Assembly: GCA_032353305.1 (NCBI GenBank)
Contig: JAUCNG010164425.1
Span: 1 to 13,151, forward strand
Reading direction: 5' to 3'
From: Cephalothrix spiralis
Taxonomy: Eukaryota > Nemertea > Palaeonemertea > Archinemertea > Cephalotrichidae
DNA: 13,151 nucleotides
Part shown: piece by piece, positions 1 through 7,309 of the stretch
How the letters are laid out: each line of letters begins with the position of its first letter
Numbering within the stretch: the first letter of the stretch is position 1
The notes under the pieces: model-generated
Told to the model about the DNA's origin: nothing
Database searches by the model: none
The model's input: only the letters and a program-made list of their open reading frames with translations
Position numbers and translations under genes: made by a program

Positions 1-133
1 CTCATAGATGAAATAAAAAGTAAAACTGGTAAAAACATTTCACATTCTCAAAGTGGTTTAACAGTGCTTATTTATTTGGAGAAAGCCTTGCCAACCACAT
101 GCAGGAACCTTCTTGGAAAGAAACAAGGATTTG

Positions 134-597
134 TACAGTGGTCAGTGGACGGGGAATTTCTATAACTTCGTCAAATTTTGTAGAATTACAATTATTATTT
201 GCACTAGCCAATAGCTAACATCCTCGGAGTTATTTTGGTATATTGAACTTGCCATTCCAATGACTTTTAGTATAATTTTCAAACTGTTTCTTACAATATT
301 TTCGTTTTTTTATCGGACCGGCCGCCATTTTGTTTTGCTATACATAACGATCATATTTCGAGAAAACAGTTTGAAATCATACTAAACTAAAAGTCATTGG
401 AATGACAAGTATAATATATCAAAATAAATCCGATGATGTGAGCTATTGGCCATTGCAAAAATAATTTTATGAAAATAATTATAAGTGTGTTTTTGAAGAC
501 ATTTGCCGTACACTAACCACGGTCAAAGTTGGAATAGTCCTTTTCCAACTACTGCCAACTAGGAAAATTGCACATGTTTGTTTCTGAGACCACTGTA
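134..597. mobile_element. foldback / pogo-like MITE with TA ends
   Basis: Two long arms are inverted copies of each other. Bases about 135-290 pair with about 365-523 around a spacer near 329. The best block is ccaatgacttttagtat and its complement; the outer blocks gccaatagct/agctattggc and acagtggt/accacggt also pair. The left side begins TA-CAGTGGTC (134-143). An exact complement, GACCACTG-TA (588-597), lies 72 bp beyond the right arm, which would give a 460-bp element with TA target duplication. The CAGTGGTC end resembles pogo/Tigger-type mariner termini. No transposase frame is present, so it would be non-autonomous. The family call is inferred; the inverted repeat is seen directly. Confidence 0.72.
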
Positions 598-1218
598 GTT
601 AACTACAGTTAGTTAGAAAATGAATAAAAATACGATGAAAGGAGCTGTCAGAAATGGAATATGAATAAAAAAAATGTACTCCGAAGTTCTGTAACTGCCA
701 ACCGAGATAAATCCTAATGATTGATTGAGACGAGAATGACGGTGTGATATTAAAGTAATTTATCACAGAGACCACTGTAGTTAACTATACAGTTAGTTAG
801 AAAATGAATGAAAAACTGTCAGAAATGGAATATGAATAAAAAATGTACTTCGAAGTTCTGTAACTGCCAACCGAGATAAATCCTGATGATTGATTACGTA
901 AGAAATACTTTGACGAGAATGACGGTGTGATATTCAACTGGCAAAAGGTTCGATACAAACAGTAAGAAAAGTAAAAAAAGTAATTTATCACAGAGACCAC
1001 TGTAGTTAACTATACAGTTAGTTAGAAAATGAATGAAAAACTGTCAGAAATGGAATATGAATAAAAAATGTACTTCGAAGTTCTGTAACTGCCAACCGAG
1101 ATAAATCCTGATGATTGATTACGTAAGAAATACTTTGACGAGAATGACGGTGTGATATTCAACTGGCAAAAGGTTCGATACAAACAGTAAGAAAAGTAAA
1201 AATAAGTAATTTATCACT
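586..1218. repeat. three tandem units (182, 225 and about 226 bp)
   Basis: Three head-to-tail copies start at 586, 768 and 993, each beginning gagaccactgtagttaact. Copies 2 and 3 are nearly identical. Copy 1 lacks two internal blocks, acgtaagaaatacttt and the piece around tcaactggcaaaaggttcg, and differs at scattered bases, so it is the older or deleted unit. The array starts with the GACCACTGTA motif that ends the adjacent foldback element and stops at a variant, cactgaccact (1215-1225). In copy 1 the sequence 592-609 is a perfect 18-base palindrome. Open frames across the array are repeat-derived and not genes. Confidence 0.95.
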
Positions 1219-1225
1219 GACCACT

Positions 1226-1985
1226 AACTAGACATTCACTAACCAGACCAGACATGACTTATTAATTGATTGAATATTGTTAAACGTTCAACGTCACCTT
1301 ATAGTACTTTCAGTATTAAAAAGCTTTAAATATGATCACTATAAAATATCATTTTCATCAAATATTTAAATTCCGGTTTATTGAAAATAAGGGACATCAA
1401 AAGTTAATAGGGTTAACTGAATTATTCAATTTTCTATTATATAAAGATTAAGTTCAAATACATTTTAGACAATCAAATGTGAAATTTGTTTAATAAAACT
1501 CTAATTTCCATTGGTAAAATTCCTCACAGGTCATTGATGGGTGTTTTCAGTTTTTAAAATGGCCCAATAAAGTGCTGCCATAATCAGAGTTGAACAAACC
1601 CTTTCATAAAAAGAAAAGGAAAACAAACCATAGTTTATCGTAGCTAAATCAAACATGAAAATTCTGGTTTTGTAGACTTCTAAGTGCAATTTCAACAAAA
1701 GCAGTAAGCCCTACATCGGCGACGAATTAAGAAAAACATTTAGGTCCAACAAGAAAGAAAGAACAAAATTGCATTATCTACGGGGAGATCTTTGAAAGGA
1801 CAATTGATTTTATAATCATCACTGACGAAGTAAAGAATATACGAAAATATTTTTACTGCGTCAGTGGTTTTTTGTTGTAATAACAAATTGTAGCCGAATG
1901 ATATAGCTTATTTTGCATTTTCGACTTCAAAAGGCACAACATTTATAGAAAGGTATAAGCAAGTTAGTTTTACATATGCTTGATA
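1226..1985. other. AT-rich intronic stretch without recognised gene
   Basis: No exon, transposon protein or RNA gene was recognised on either strand. The only clear structure is the stem-loop at 1820-1866, listed separately. Confidence 0.6.
1820..1866. repeat. short imperfect stem-loop
   Basis: The 15-base arms cactgacgaagtaaa (1820-1834) and tttactgcgtcagtg (1852-1866) pair at 14 of 15 positions around a 17-base A/T-rich loop. It could be a small MITE remnant or chance; nothing else marks it. Confidence 0.6.
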
Positions 1986-1989
1986 ATAT

Positions 1990-2550
1990 GAAACACTATA
2001 GAGTGGTGTTATTTGAATATTTCTGTATTGTACTACATTTATCGGAAAATATACATTGTTCTGAATAACTTAGCGCCAAAACAACTTGGACCTGGACCTA
2101 AAGATGGCAGCACTCACATAATACCAAAGTGCCTATTCTCATATTATTTGCCATAGTCTAGTCATAAAACTATGTGCGTCATTCGATTCCTTGTAGGAAC
2201 CTTGACCTACCTCGTGGTTTTCGGGTCCACGAAATTCAAAATACCAATATTTTAAAAATCTCTAATAGAAGTGCCCAAACTAAAAAACAGTCATTTTTAG
2301 CTCAAAAACAGTATCTTATTTGCCTTATTTTGAGACTTCCAATTGGGCTAGCGTAATGACAATTGGAGCGCGCAGATAGTTGATAATGCAAATATGAGCA
2401 ATGGCACTTCGGCATTATGTGAGAGCTGCCATCTATAGGTGCCTCTTCCCGGGTTTTTTGGCACCAAAATATTTTTTTTATATATTTTCCGAAAATAAAG
2501 TACCACTTGACGACACTTTTTTTAAACCCTGTCCCCTAGAGTAATATTAT
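1990..2550. mobile_element. foldback element with arms of about 170 bp
   Basis: The left arm (about 1990-2168) is the inverted, diverged copy of the right arm (about 2375-2550). Matching landmarks on the right arm are cattatgtgagagctgccatct, then ggcaccaaaata, then atattttccgaaaataaag; each has its complement on the left in the reverse order. The spacer (about 2169-2374) contains a small hairpin, cgtgg...ccacg, and no recognisable coding sequence. Exact ends and target duplication are not clear because the arms decay outward. A third copy of the arm sequence lies at 12384-12520, so this is a dispersed family. A 60-codon frame in the spacer is not supported as a gene. Confidence 0.78.
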
Positions 2551-2555
2551 TGATA

Positions 2556-3034
2556 AAAAATCAAATATATGTGGTTTCTGCTTCAATGATCCGATCAGAC
2601 TATTGGCGAAATCCAAGGTCCCCTTTCTTCAGACAGTGTATGATCGATTATCACTCATATACATAACATTGCCAAGGTTAATCGAGCACCATCTGATCAG
2701 AAACAGGAAACTCCTCGATCTTAAGAATGTGATGAAACTCGAGATGAATAATAGAGCAGTAAGATCTTTGGATCTTATGATCGAACACTTGCTATGGTGA
2801 CCCAAGTCTCCCAGAACATGAATAAATTCTGTATCAGCCGAGCACTTTATGTGAGTGGCCTGCCAAACAAAAACGTCAACTTTTTGTAGATATCACATTA
2901 ATGGTGTACAAAGGGAGTGATAAGATGTTTTTGTAGGGTCCAACTTCAAACATATCAGAGGCAGGAAAGACCTTCACCGGGTTCAATATTAGTAAACTAA
3001 ATGAACCGTAGGAAGAGGGCAAATAACAAATAGC
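2556..3034. other. intronic stretch without recognised gene, rich in GATC
   Basis: There are no splice-supported exons or known protein motifs. Between 2587 and 2785 the tetramer GATC occurs unusually often, at least seven times, partly within small inverted repeats such as tgatcag and agatct. A 65-codon frame here starts with TTG, shows no known motif and is not called. Confidence 0.5.
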
Positions 3035-4040
3035 AATGTATAGCGCTGCTAAGCGTATAATATCGCTGGAAATCATCGGATTTGGCTCCATTTTACGGGT
3101 GGTTTGTCATAGTGCTCCACACCGCTGCTTACCGTCGTATAACGCTGGAAATCGGTGGATATCTTCATTTTACGGATGTCTTGTCATAGCGCTCCACAGA
3201 GTTGCTTAGCGCCGGGAATCTCGAAGAGAAGCTGTCGTAGTTGTGGTACATATACACTATTGTTTTTAGGGTTCCCCGCCCCTGATGGAGTCACATAGCA
3301 CTCACAGTATGCCCACATCGATCAACCATGCAAGTGCCGCTTAATTTCTAGTTCCCTTTTCTATCGCTATATATCGCTATTCAGAGATTTCTTTTGCATT
3401 TCCCGTTCTCCCGGGGTGCGGTCTATTTAATTCAGCGACTAGTGCAAATACTCGTAAAGCGCGAAATCGGTGGATCCCTCCATTTCACGGGTGTGTTGAC
3501 ATAGCGTTCCACAGAGCTGCTTAGCGCTGGGAATCTTGAAGAGAAGCTATCGTCGTTGTGGTACATAAAAGGGTGAACATACACTATCTTTTGAGGGTTA
3601 CCCGCCACTGATGGAGTCACATAGCGCTCTCAGTATGCCCACATCAATTAACCAAGTGCAGCCACCTGCGGCGCTTAATTTTAAGTTCCCTTTTCTATCG
3701 CTATCGCTATTCAGCGATATTTTTTGCACTTCCCGTTCTCCTGGGTGCGGTTTATTTCAGCGACTAGTGTAAATACTCGTAAAGCGCGAAATCGGTAGAT
3801 CCCTTCATTTTACGGGTGTGTTGAAATAGCGCCGAGCTGCTGGAAGAGACGCTCTCGTCGTTGTGGTACATAAAACGGTGCGCATTCACTATCTTTTGAC
3901 GGTTACCCGCCACTGATGGAGTCACATATAGCGCTCCCAATATGCCCACATCAATCAACCAAGTGCCGGCGCCTAATTTCTAGTTCCTTTTTCTATCGCT
4001 ATTATTCAGCGACATTGTTCGCATTTTCGGCGACTAGTGC
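3035..4040. repeat. satellite-like tandem array, period about 270-326 bp
   Basis: A diverged tandem array has three nearly complete units and a truncated one at the left (about 3035-3120). Landmark phrases recur in the same order. The phrase gaaatcggt starts at 3148, 3463 and 3788. The phrase ctgatggagtcacat starts at 3282, 3608 and 3913. The phrase gcgactagtg lies near 3435, 3760 and 4030. Units also share ttgtggtacat and a run of tatcgct sub-repeats. The palindromic hexamer AGCGCT occurs about five times. Indels change the unit length. Short minus-strand frames here are shadows of the repeat, since they align with each other by unit. No transposase is visible, so it may be a satellite or the tandem core of a larger element. 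Confidence 0.92.
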
Positions 4041-4098
4041 ATGCATATAAATCATTTTCTAGTCAAATGGCAAGTGCAATTTTCTTCACCTTCGAACA

Positions 4099-4602
4099 TT
4101 AACTCATTTCGCTGCCGGCGTCTCATATACGAGTCGGCGAGAAAAATCACTACACTCGATTTATTATTTTGCATTTTCTGACCAGACAGGAGTGGAGCAT
4201 TTTTATTTTATTTTTTTAAGTGGATTTTTGCAATATTTTTTATTCTTTGACATTGCGGCATCGTTAGTATATTGAGAGAAAAAATCTATAGCCATAATGA
4301 ACCCCTAGGTTCGTTGCTTCGAGGGACATCATAAAATTGGACCTCGACCATTGGGAAACCTGACACTTGGCCAAAACATCTGGCAAAAATGTCAGAATTT
4401 CGATTTTTCTTGACGAATTTCCAGTTTCACTCCCTTGCCTTGAGGCCTTGAAGTGCGTGAAATGTTATTTCATGTATACAACATCTTAGCTGTTCTAAAA
4501 TACTCGGTTTTTCGATAATTACGCTCTCGTCCCTTGTGATTTTGGCAAAACTAGTTATTTTGAACGATTTATTCAAAATAGGCCTGGGAGCGAAAGAGTT
4601 AA
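4099..4602. mobile_element. piggyBac-like MITE with TTAA target duplication
   Basis: The element is flanked by TTAA on both sides (4099-4102 and 4599-4602). Its ends are inverted repeats: CTCATTTCGCTGCC at the left (4103-4116) and the complement of CTCTTTCGCTCCC at the right (4586-4598), differing by one inserted base and one mismatch. A subterminal hairpin, gccggcgtctc...gagtcggc (4114-4138), follows the left end. TTAA duplication with a short C-starting terminal repeat is the hallmark of the piggyBac superfamily. About 496 bp without a transposase frame makes it a non-autonomous MITE. Confidence 0.8.
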
Positions 4603-4787
4603 GATGATCTAAGAATGGGGCTTTAATTTAGCGCCTCGGGCATCATTGAAAACAAACAGGATGTATTACAGTACACAAACATAGGAAAATTGATCAAAAG
4701 TCTACAGAAGGTGGAAGAAATTTCCTCAACATTGATTCAATTTGGAATTGGAGACTCAAACATACACATATTCAAAAAATCTATATC
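4603..4787. other. intron immediately 3' of the synapsin exon
   Basis: This is unique AT-rich sequence between the piggyBac-like MITE and the donor site. Reading on from the exon on the minus strand reaches an in-frame TGA within about 20 codons (near 4737), as expected for intron. Confidence 0.6.
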
Positions 4788-4793
4788 ACTTAC
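4788..4793 (-). other. 5' splice site (GTAAGT) of synapsin exon
   Basis: The six intron bases after the Val codon that ends the exon are GTAAGT, the consensus animal donor. The conserved DKPWV motif ends exactly at this site. Family members continue with F(A/S), which must lie in a further exon outside the window or too diverged to see. Confidence 0.9.
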
Positions 4794-4944
4794 CACCCAC
4801 GGTTTATCCAAAAACTGATACATGGAATGTAGAGAATTAATACTAGGGATACCACCATAGTGAAGACCTAGGATGATGTTTCGCCAATCTTCATTAGCGT
4901 CACGTACATGCTGCCTATTTAAAACGAAATCTGGTCTAAAAGAT
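4794..4944 (-). CDS. Syn: synapsin, internal exon encoding part of domain C (partial gene)
   Basis: This exon encodes a segment of synapsin, a peripheral synaptic-vesicle phosphoprotein that tethers vesicles and whose domain C has an ATP-grasp-like fold. Read on the minus strand, the first base completes a split codon and is followed by 50 codons. The peptide starts SFRPDFVLNRQH and ends with INSLHSMYQFLDKPWV. The blocks PDFVLxRQH, GLxYGGIPSxNSLxSxY and DKPWV match the conserved synapsin core between the pre-ATP-grasp part and the ATP-grasp part. By counting along the mammalian sequence from memory, the DKPW lysine corresponds to synapsin I Lys225, reported to contact ATP. The exon is bounded by a tttctttcag acceptor and a GTG|gtaagt donor, so the upstream intron is phase 2 and the downstream intron phase 0. 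A phase-2 split agrees with an Arg codon before Ser, as in the usual VRS(L/F)(K/R)PDF. The open frame continues into the introns, but that part is not coding. One oddity is Asn in VLNRQH, where Ile or Val is usual. No other synapsin exon was found in the window. Confidence 0.93.
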
Positions 4945-4968
4945 CTGAAAGAAAAAGAAGATAAAATG
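4945..4968 (-). other. 3' splice site (polypyrimidine tract and AG) of synapsin exon
   Basis: On the minus strand the sequence just before the exon is a pyrimidine run ending in ctttttctttcag. This is a strong metazoan acceptor, and it sets the exon start at 4944. The codon split here leaves one base, A, in this exon, giving a phase-2 intron. Confidence 0.9.
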
Positions 4969-5265
4969 ATAAGACATGTATGACAAATTAAAGTAATTAC
5001 ATCATAAAAACAGGACGCAAGAGGAAGTAGAAGATCCATTAAAAAACTGCTCCCGGCCGATTACGGTTTTATACTGATCTGCGACCAAAATTTCTGAAAA
5101 ATGTGAATAATAAAAAACGTTGGTTTGAAAGGGAAAAAACTATTGGGAACAGATATTAAATGTTCATTTTAACATAAGCGTAATCTCAAAAATTATTTCT
5201 GCCGCGGAAGGAATGTAAAAAAACACATTTTGAACAGATATTAATTCAACATATTTTATCGTAAA
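4969..5265. other. intron 5' of the synapsin exon, no recognised feature
   Basis: No gene was recognised. The 12-mer gaacagatatta occurs twice (near 5148 and 5232), which may be chance in AT-rich DNA. Confidence 0.5.
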
Positions 5266-5324
5266 AATGGCTTGCCTCTTATATTGTGTAATCAATGGCT
5301 TGCCTCTTATATTGTGTAATCAAT
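5266..5324. repeat. perfect 28-bp tandem duplication
   Basis: The unit that begins aatggcttgcctcttatatt occurs twice back to back (5266-5293 and 5294-5321), with three more bases of a third copy. The copies are identical, so the duplication is recent. Confidence 0.97.
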
Positions 5325-5478
5325 CAAAAAAACAATATATTTAAAACAAAATTCATACTTCAGAATCATTCTTTTTTGACACCAACGAGATTTTTTGAAA
5401 AGTTGTAAACTATTCAATAAAAAATACCTTATCGCAAAAAATTGCTAGTCTAATAAAAAATGCCCCCGAGCGAGATTC

Positions 5479-5492
5479 TATATATATATATA
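5479..5492. repeat. (TA)7 microsatellite
   Basis: Seven TA dinucleotides in a row, flanked by ttc and cgcg. Confidence 0.95.
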
Positions 5493-5506
5493 CGCGATCT
5501 AACAAA

Positions 5507-5620
5507 GAACGGATCGCTTAATTGAAGCGGAAGAGTGTAGAGTTTTTTCTTCAAACTATTTCATAGAATAATAGAACGATTAATTGAAGCAGAAGAATAC
5601 AGATTTTTTTCATGAAAATT
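5507..5620. repeat. diverged tandem pair, period about 62 bp
   Basis: Two adjacent copies share gaacg(g)at, taattgaagcrgaagart and a following long T run. The motif taattgaagc starts at 5519 and 5581. They differ by substitutions and small indels, so this duplication is older than the one at 5266. Confidence 0.8.
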
Positions 5621-5812
5621 GCCAAACAGGGTATAAAAGTTACGGATTCCGCGATAAATTAGCATACGTCAACATCTTCTTTATTTTTACTAAATCTCGG
5701 GAATGAAATTAAATTCGCAACAATCAAAATAGGCAATTGAACAAAAGCATAATCACGTGACTCCTTATAAGGGTTACCTTTGTTATATTTTTAGTAATCA
5801 AAACGGAACAGG

Positions 5813-5941
5813 AGTAGTTATATGCTTTTACTTCAGACCATTCTATGACGTAGCATCACGTGACAGGAAAATTCCGTGACGTAATTGACTACGCACTTGG
5901 TCCATTTTGAAACTGGTCTGAAGTAAAAGCTTGTAACTACT
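5813..5941. mobile_element. 129-bp hairpin MITE with about 29-bp terminal inverted repeats
   Basis: The left end agtagttatatgcttttact (continuing to cagacca) is repeated inverted at the right end, tggtctgaagtaaaagc followed by ttgtaactact, with only about two mismatches over 29 bp. The interior is also partly self-complementary and contains cacgtgac and tgacgtaa, which resemble E-box and CRE motifs but follow from the fold. No protein is encoded. No convincing target duplication is visible, so the superfamily is unknown. Confidence 0.88.
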
Positions 5942-7262
5942 AACATGTATACTCTTATGCCCAATAAGAACTTTCAATTTAAACTCATTTCAGACGGATT
6001 TCCTTTACTTCTATACGAAACTCATTCGATATCAATGCAACAATCAGATTATTTTTTAGATTTTATTCCTCGACAATGGTTACTGACAGTGGCAGACTGA
6101 AGAAGCCATATCCAGTAATAACTATGGGATCTCATATTACAAGAAAGTGGCCGACGCGACGTCTTCAAATAAGAAGCACTATAGCTGCATCATAATTATG
6201 TTGAAGACTGGTGACCAAGGGGATTTAGGCCTTACGATATGGCAGTTCGGAAACGACAAACGTAATATAATCAAGAATGGATGGAAGAATATGTTTTTGC
6301 GCTATTTGTGTGATTTTCAAAAAAAATTAAATCCTCTCATTGTTTTCTTCTGTCCAGTGTGGAAAGCCGGTCATGTTAGGGCAATATCTCGCGCGGCAGC
6401 TTACATTGTCATAACAGCCGCAGCAACCGTTTTTCGCGGCAATTTGTGTGGCAATTACCTGGATCTGCGGCTCAGGAATTGATGGTAACCGCGGAAATAG
6501 GTGATAATTATAAGATAGGGTTAGAACATTATTTGCTTTGTTTACGTTAATTTAGAATTCAATTTTGATTACGGTACGTAAGAAAAAATGTCATTAATTA
6601 TTTTGATTACCGGTACGTAAATAGGCATATGGCTCGTAGTTGAAAATTCCGCGGCAGATCTCCTACTAAATATTTGAAATACGCGACAGAATTTCAGATT
6701 TAATTTTTGGAGCTGCAATCTCACGCGGCTGATCATACAAACTTTCCACCCAGGTCCCAGGTCTTTCGTTTCAAAATGTCATTCTTGATATAAATCTTAA
6801 TATGAAAGCTGCGGAAATGTTGAGATAATAATTTCGAGAATTTATTATGTTTTTTCAGTATTTCTCGTGTATTTCGCATTTCAAAATACAACTGAAAGTA
6901 GATTTCAGTTACAATAAGGCAATCCAAATTGGTCGGTGATCAAAATTTTGTATAAATGGGGTGGATGGGGAAAAGCCGTCTGCAATATTGTCCTTAGCAA
7001 AACGGAAGATTCAAATGTCAACTGTGGAGAGAAACCCTATCTTGGTTAGAAAAACATAATCAAATCAATACAAAACGATCCATCGACACCTCAGGCAGTT
7101 TATACAGTTAATATTGCCATTTTATTGCAACATCGTGTATTTTTACTGGAAAAGGCGATTTATCACTATATAAACCCCAACGGTCTTTGGTCTAAATACA
7201 AATATGGATAAATTGGAAATCTGCAAAAGATATACCATTTTATAATTTGGAGCATAAACAAC
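5942..7262. other. intronic stretch with no supported gene
   Basis: Local GC rises around 6340-6490. There a plus-strand frame of about 110 codons (6147-6482) with only a GTG start and a minus-strand cysteine-rich frame overlap. Neither has recognised homology or good splice sites, so neither is called. The sites ccgcgg (6485 and 6650) and the repeat at 6563-6620 are the only other structure noticed. Confidence 0.5.
6563..6620. repeat. direct repeat ttttgattac(c)ggtacgtaa
   Basis: A 19-20 base sequence occurs at 6563-6581 and again at 6601-6620, differing by one inserted C. The start-to-start spacing is 38 bp, so this is a small local duplication. Confidence 0.85.
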
Positions 7263-7309
7263 ATGACCGATATCCATCGGTCGAATAGAGATCAATGGAT
7301 ATTGGTCAT
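7263..7309. repeat. stem-loop with 15-bp arms
   Basis: The arms atgaccgatatccat (7263-7277) and atggatattggtcat (7295-7309) pair at 14 of 15 positions, with one G-T, around a 17-base loop. The related word ggtcggt appears again just downstream (7326). It may be a MITE remnant. Confidence 0.65.

Larger units (their letters stand above)
1..4793 (-). other. synapsin intron, 3' of the exon (partial)
   Basis: If the synapsin exon is real, all sequence below 4794 belongs to the following intron, because no segment here resembles the next expected synapsin block (FAQ/FAH...FPLI...P). The stretch is dominated by repeats: a foldback with tandem units, a second foldback, a satellite-like array and a piggyBac-like MITE. 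The intron is therefore at least 4.8 kb. This extent is inferred from the absence of other exons. Confidence 0.6.

Noticed and set aside
939-956. Pol III B-box-like word ggttcgatac in the tandem unit
   Set aside because: No A box lies at a suitable distance and there is no tRNA-like fold or SINE tail, so a tRNA or SINE origin is not supported.
797-1000. 67-codon minus-strand open frame
   Set aside because: It lies wholly inside the tandem array and follows the repeat unit. It is low-complexity and F/S/Y-rich, without known homology.
3432-3958. Two similar minus-strand frames containing TPSVAGN and MYHND
   Set aside because: Their likeness comes from being in adjacent tandem units. Frames are broken by indels between units and no protein family is recognised.
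586-4040. Repeat arrays considered as CRISPR
   Set aside because: Units are long, diverged and directly adjacent with no unique spacers, and the genome is clearly eukaryotic.
6147-6482. Longest frame in the window, 111 codons on the plus strand
   Set aside because: It begins only at a GTG, lacks splice signals and a known family, and overlaps a cysteine-rich frame on the other strand. A frame of this length is expected by chance in 13 kb.
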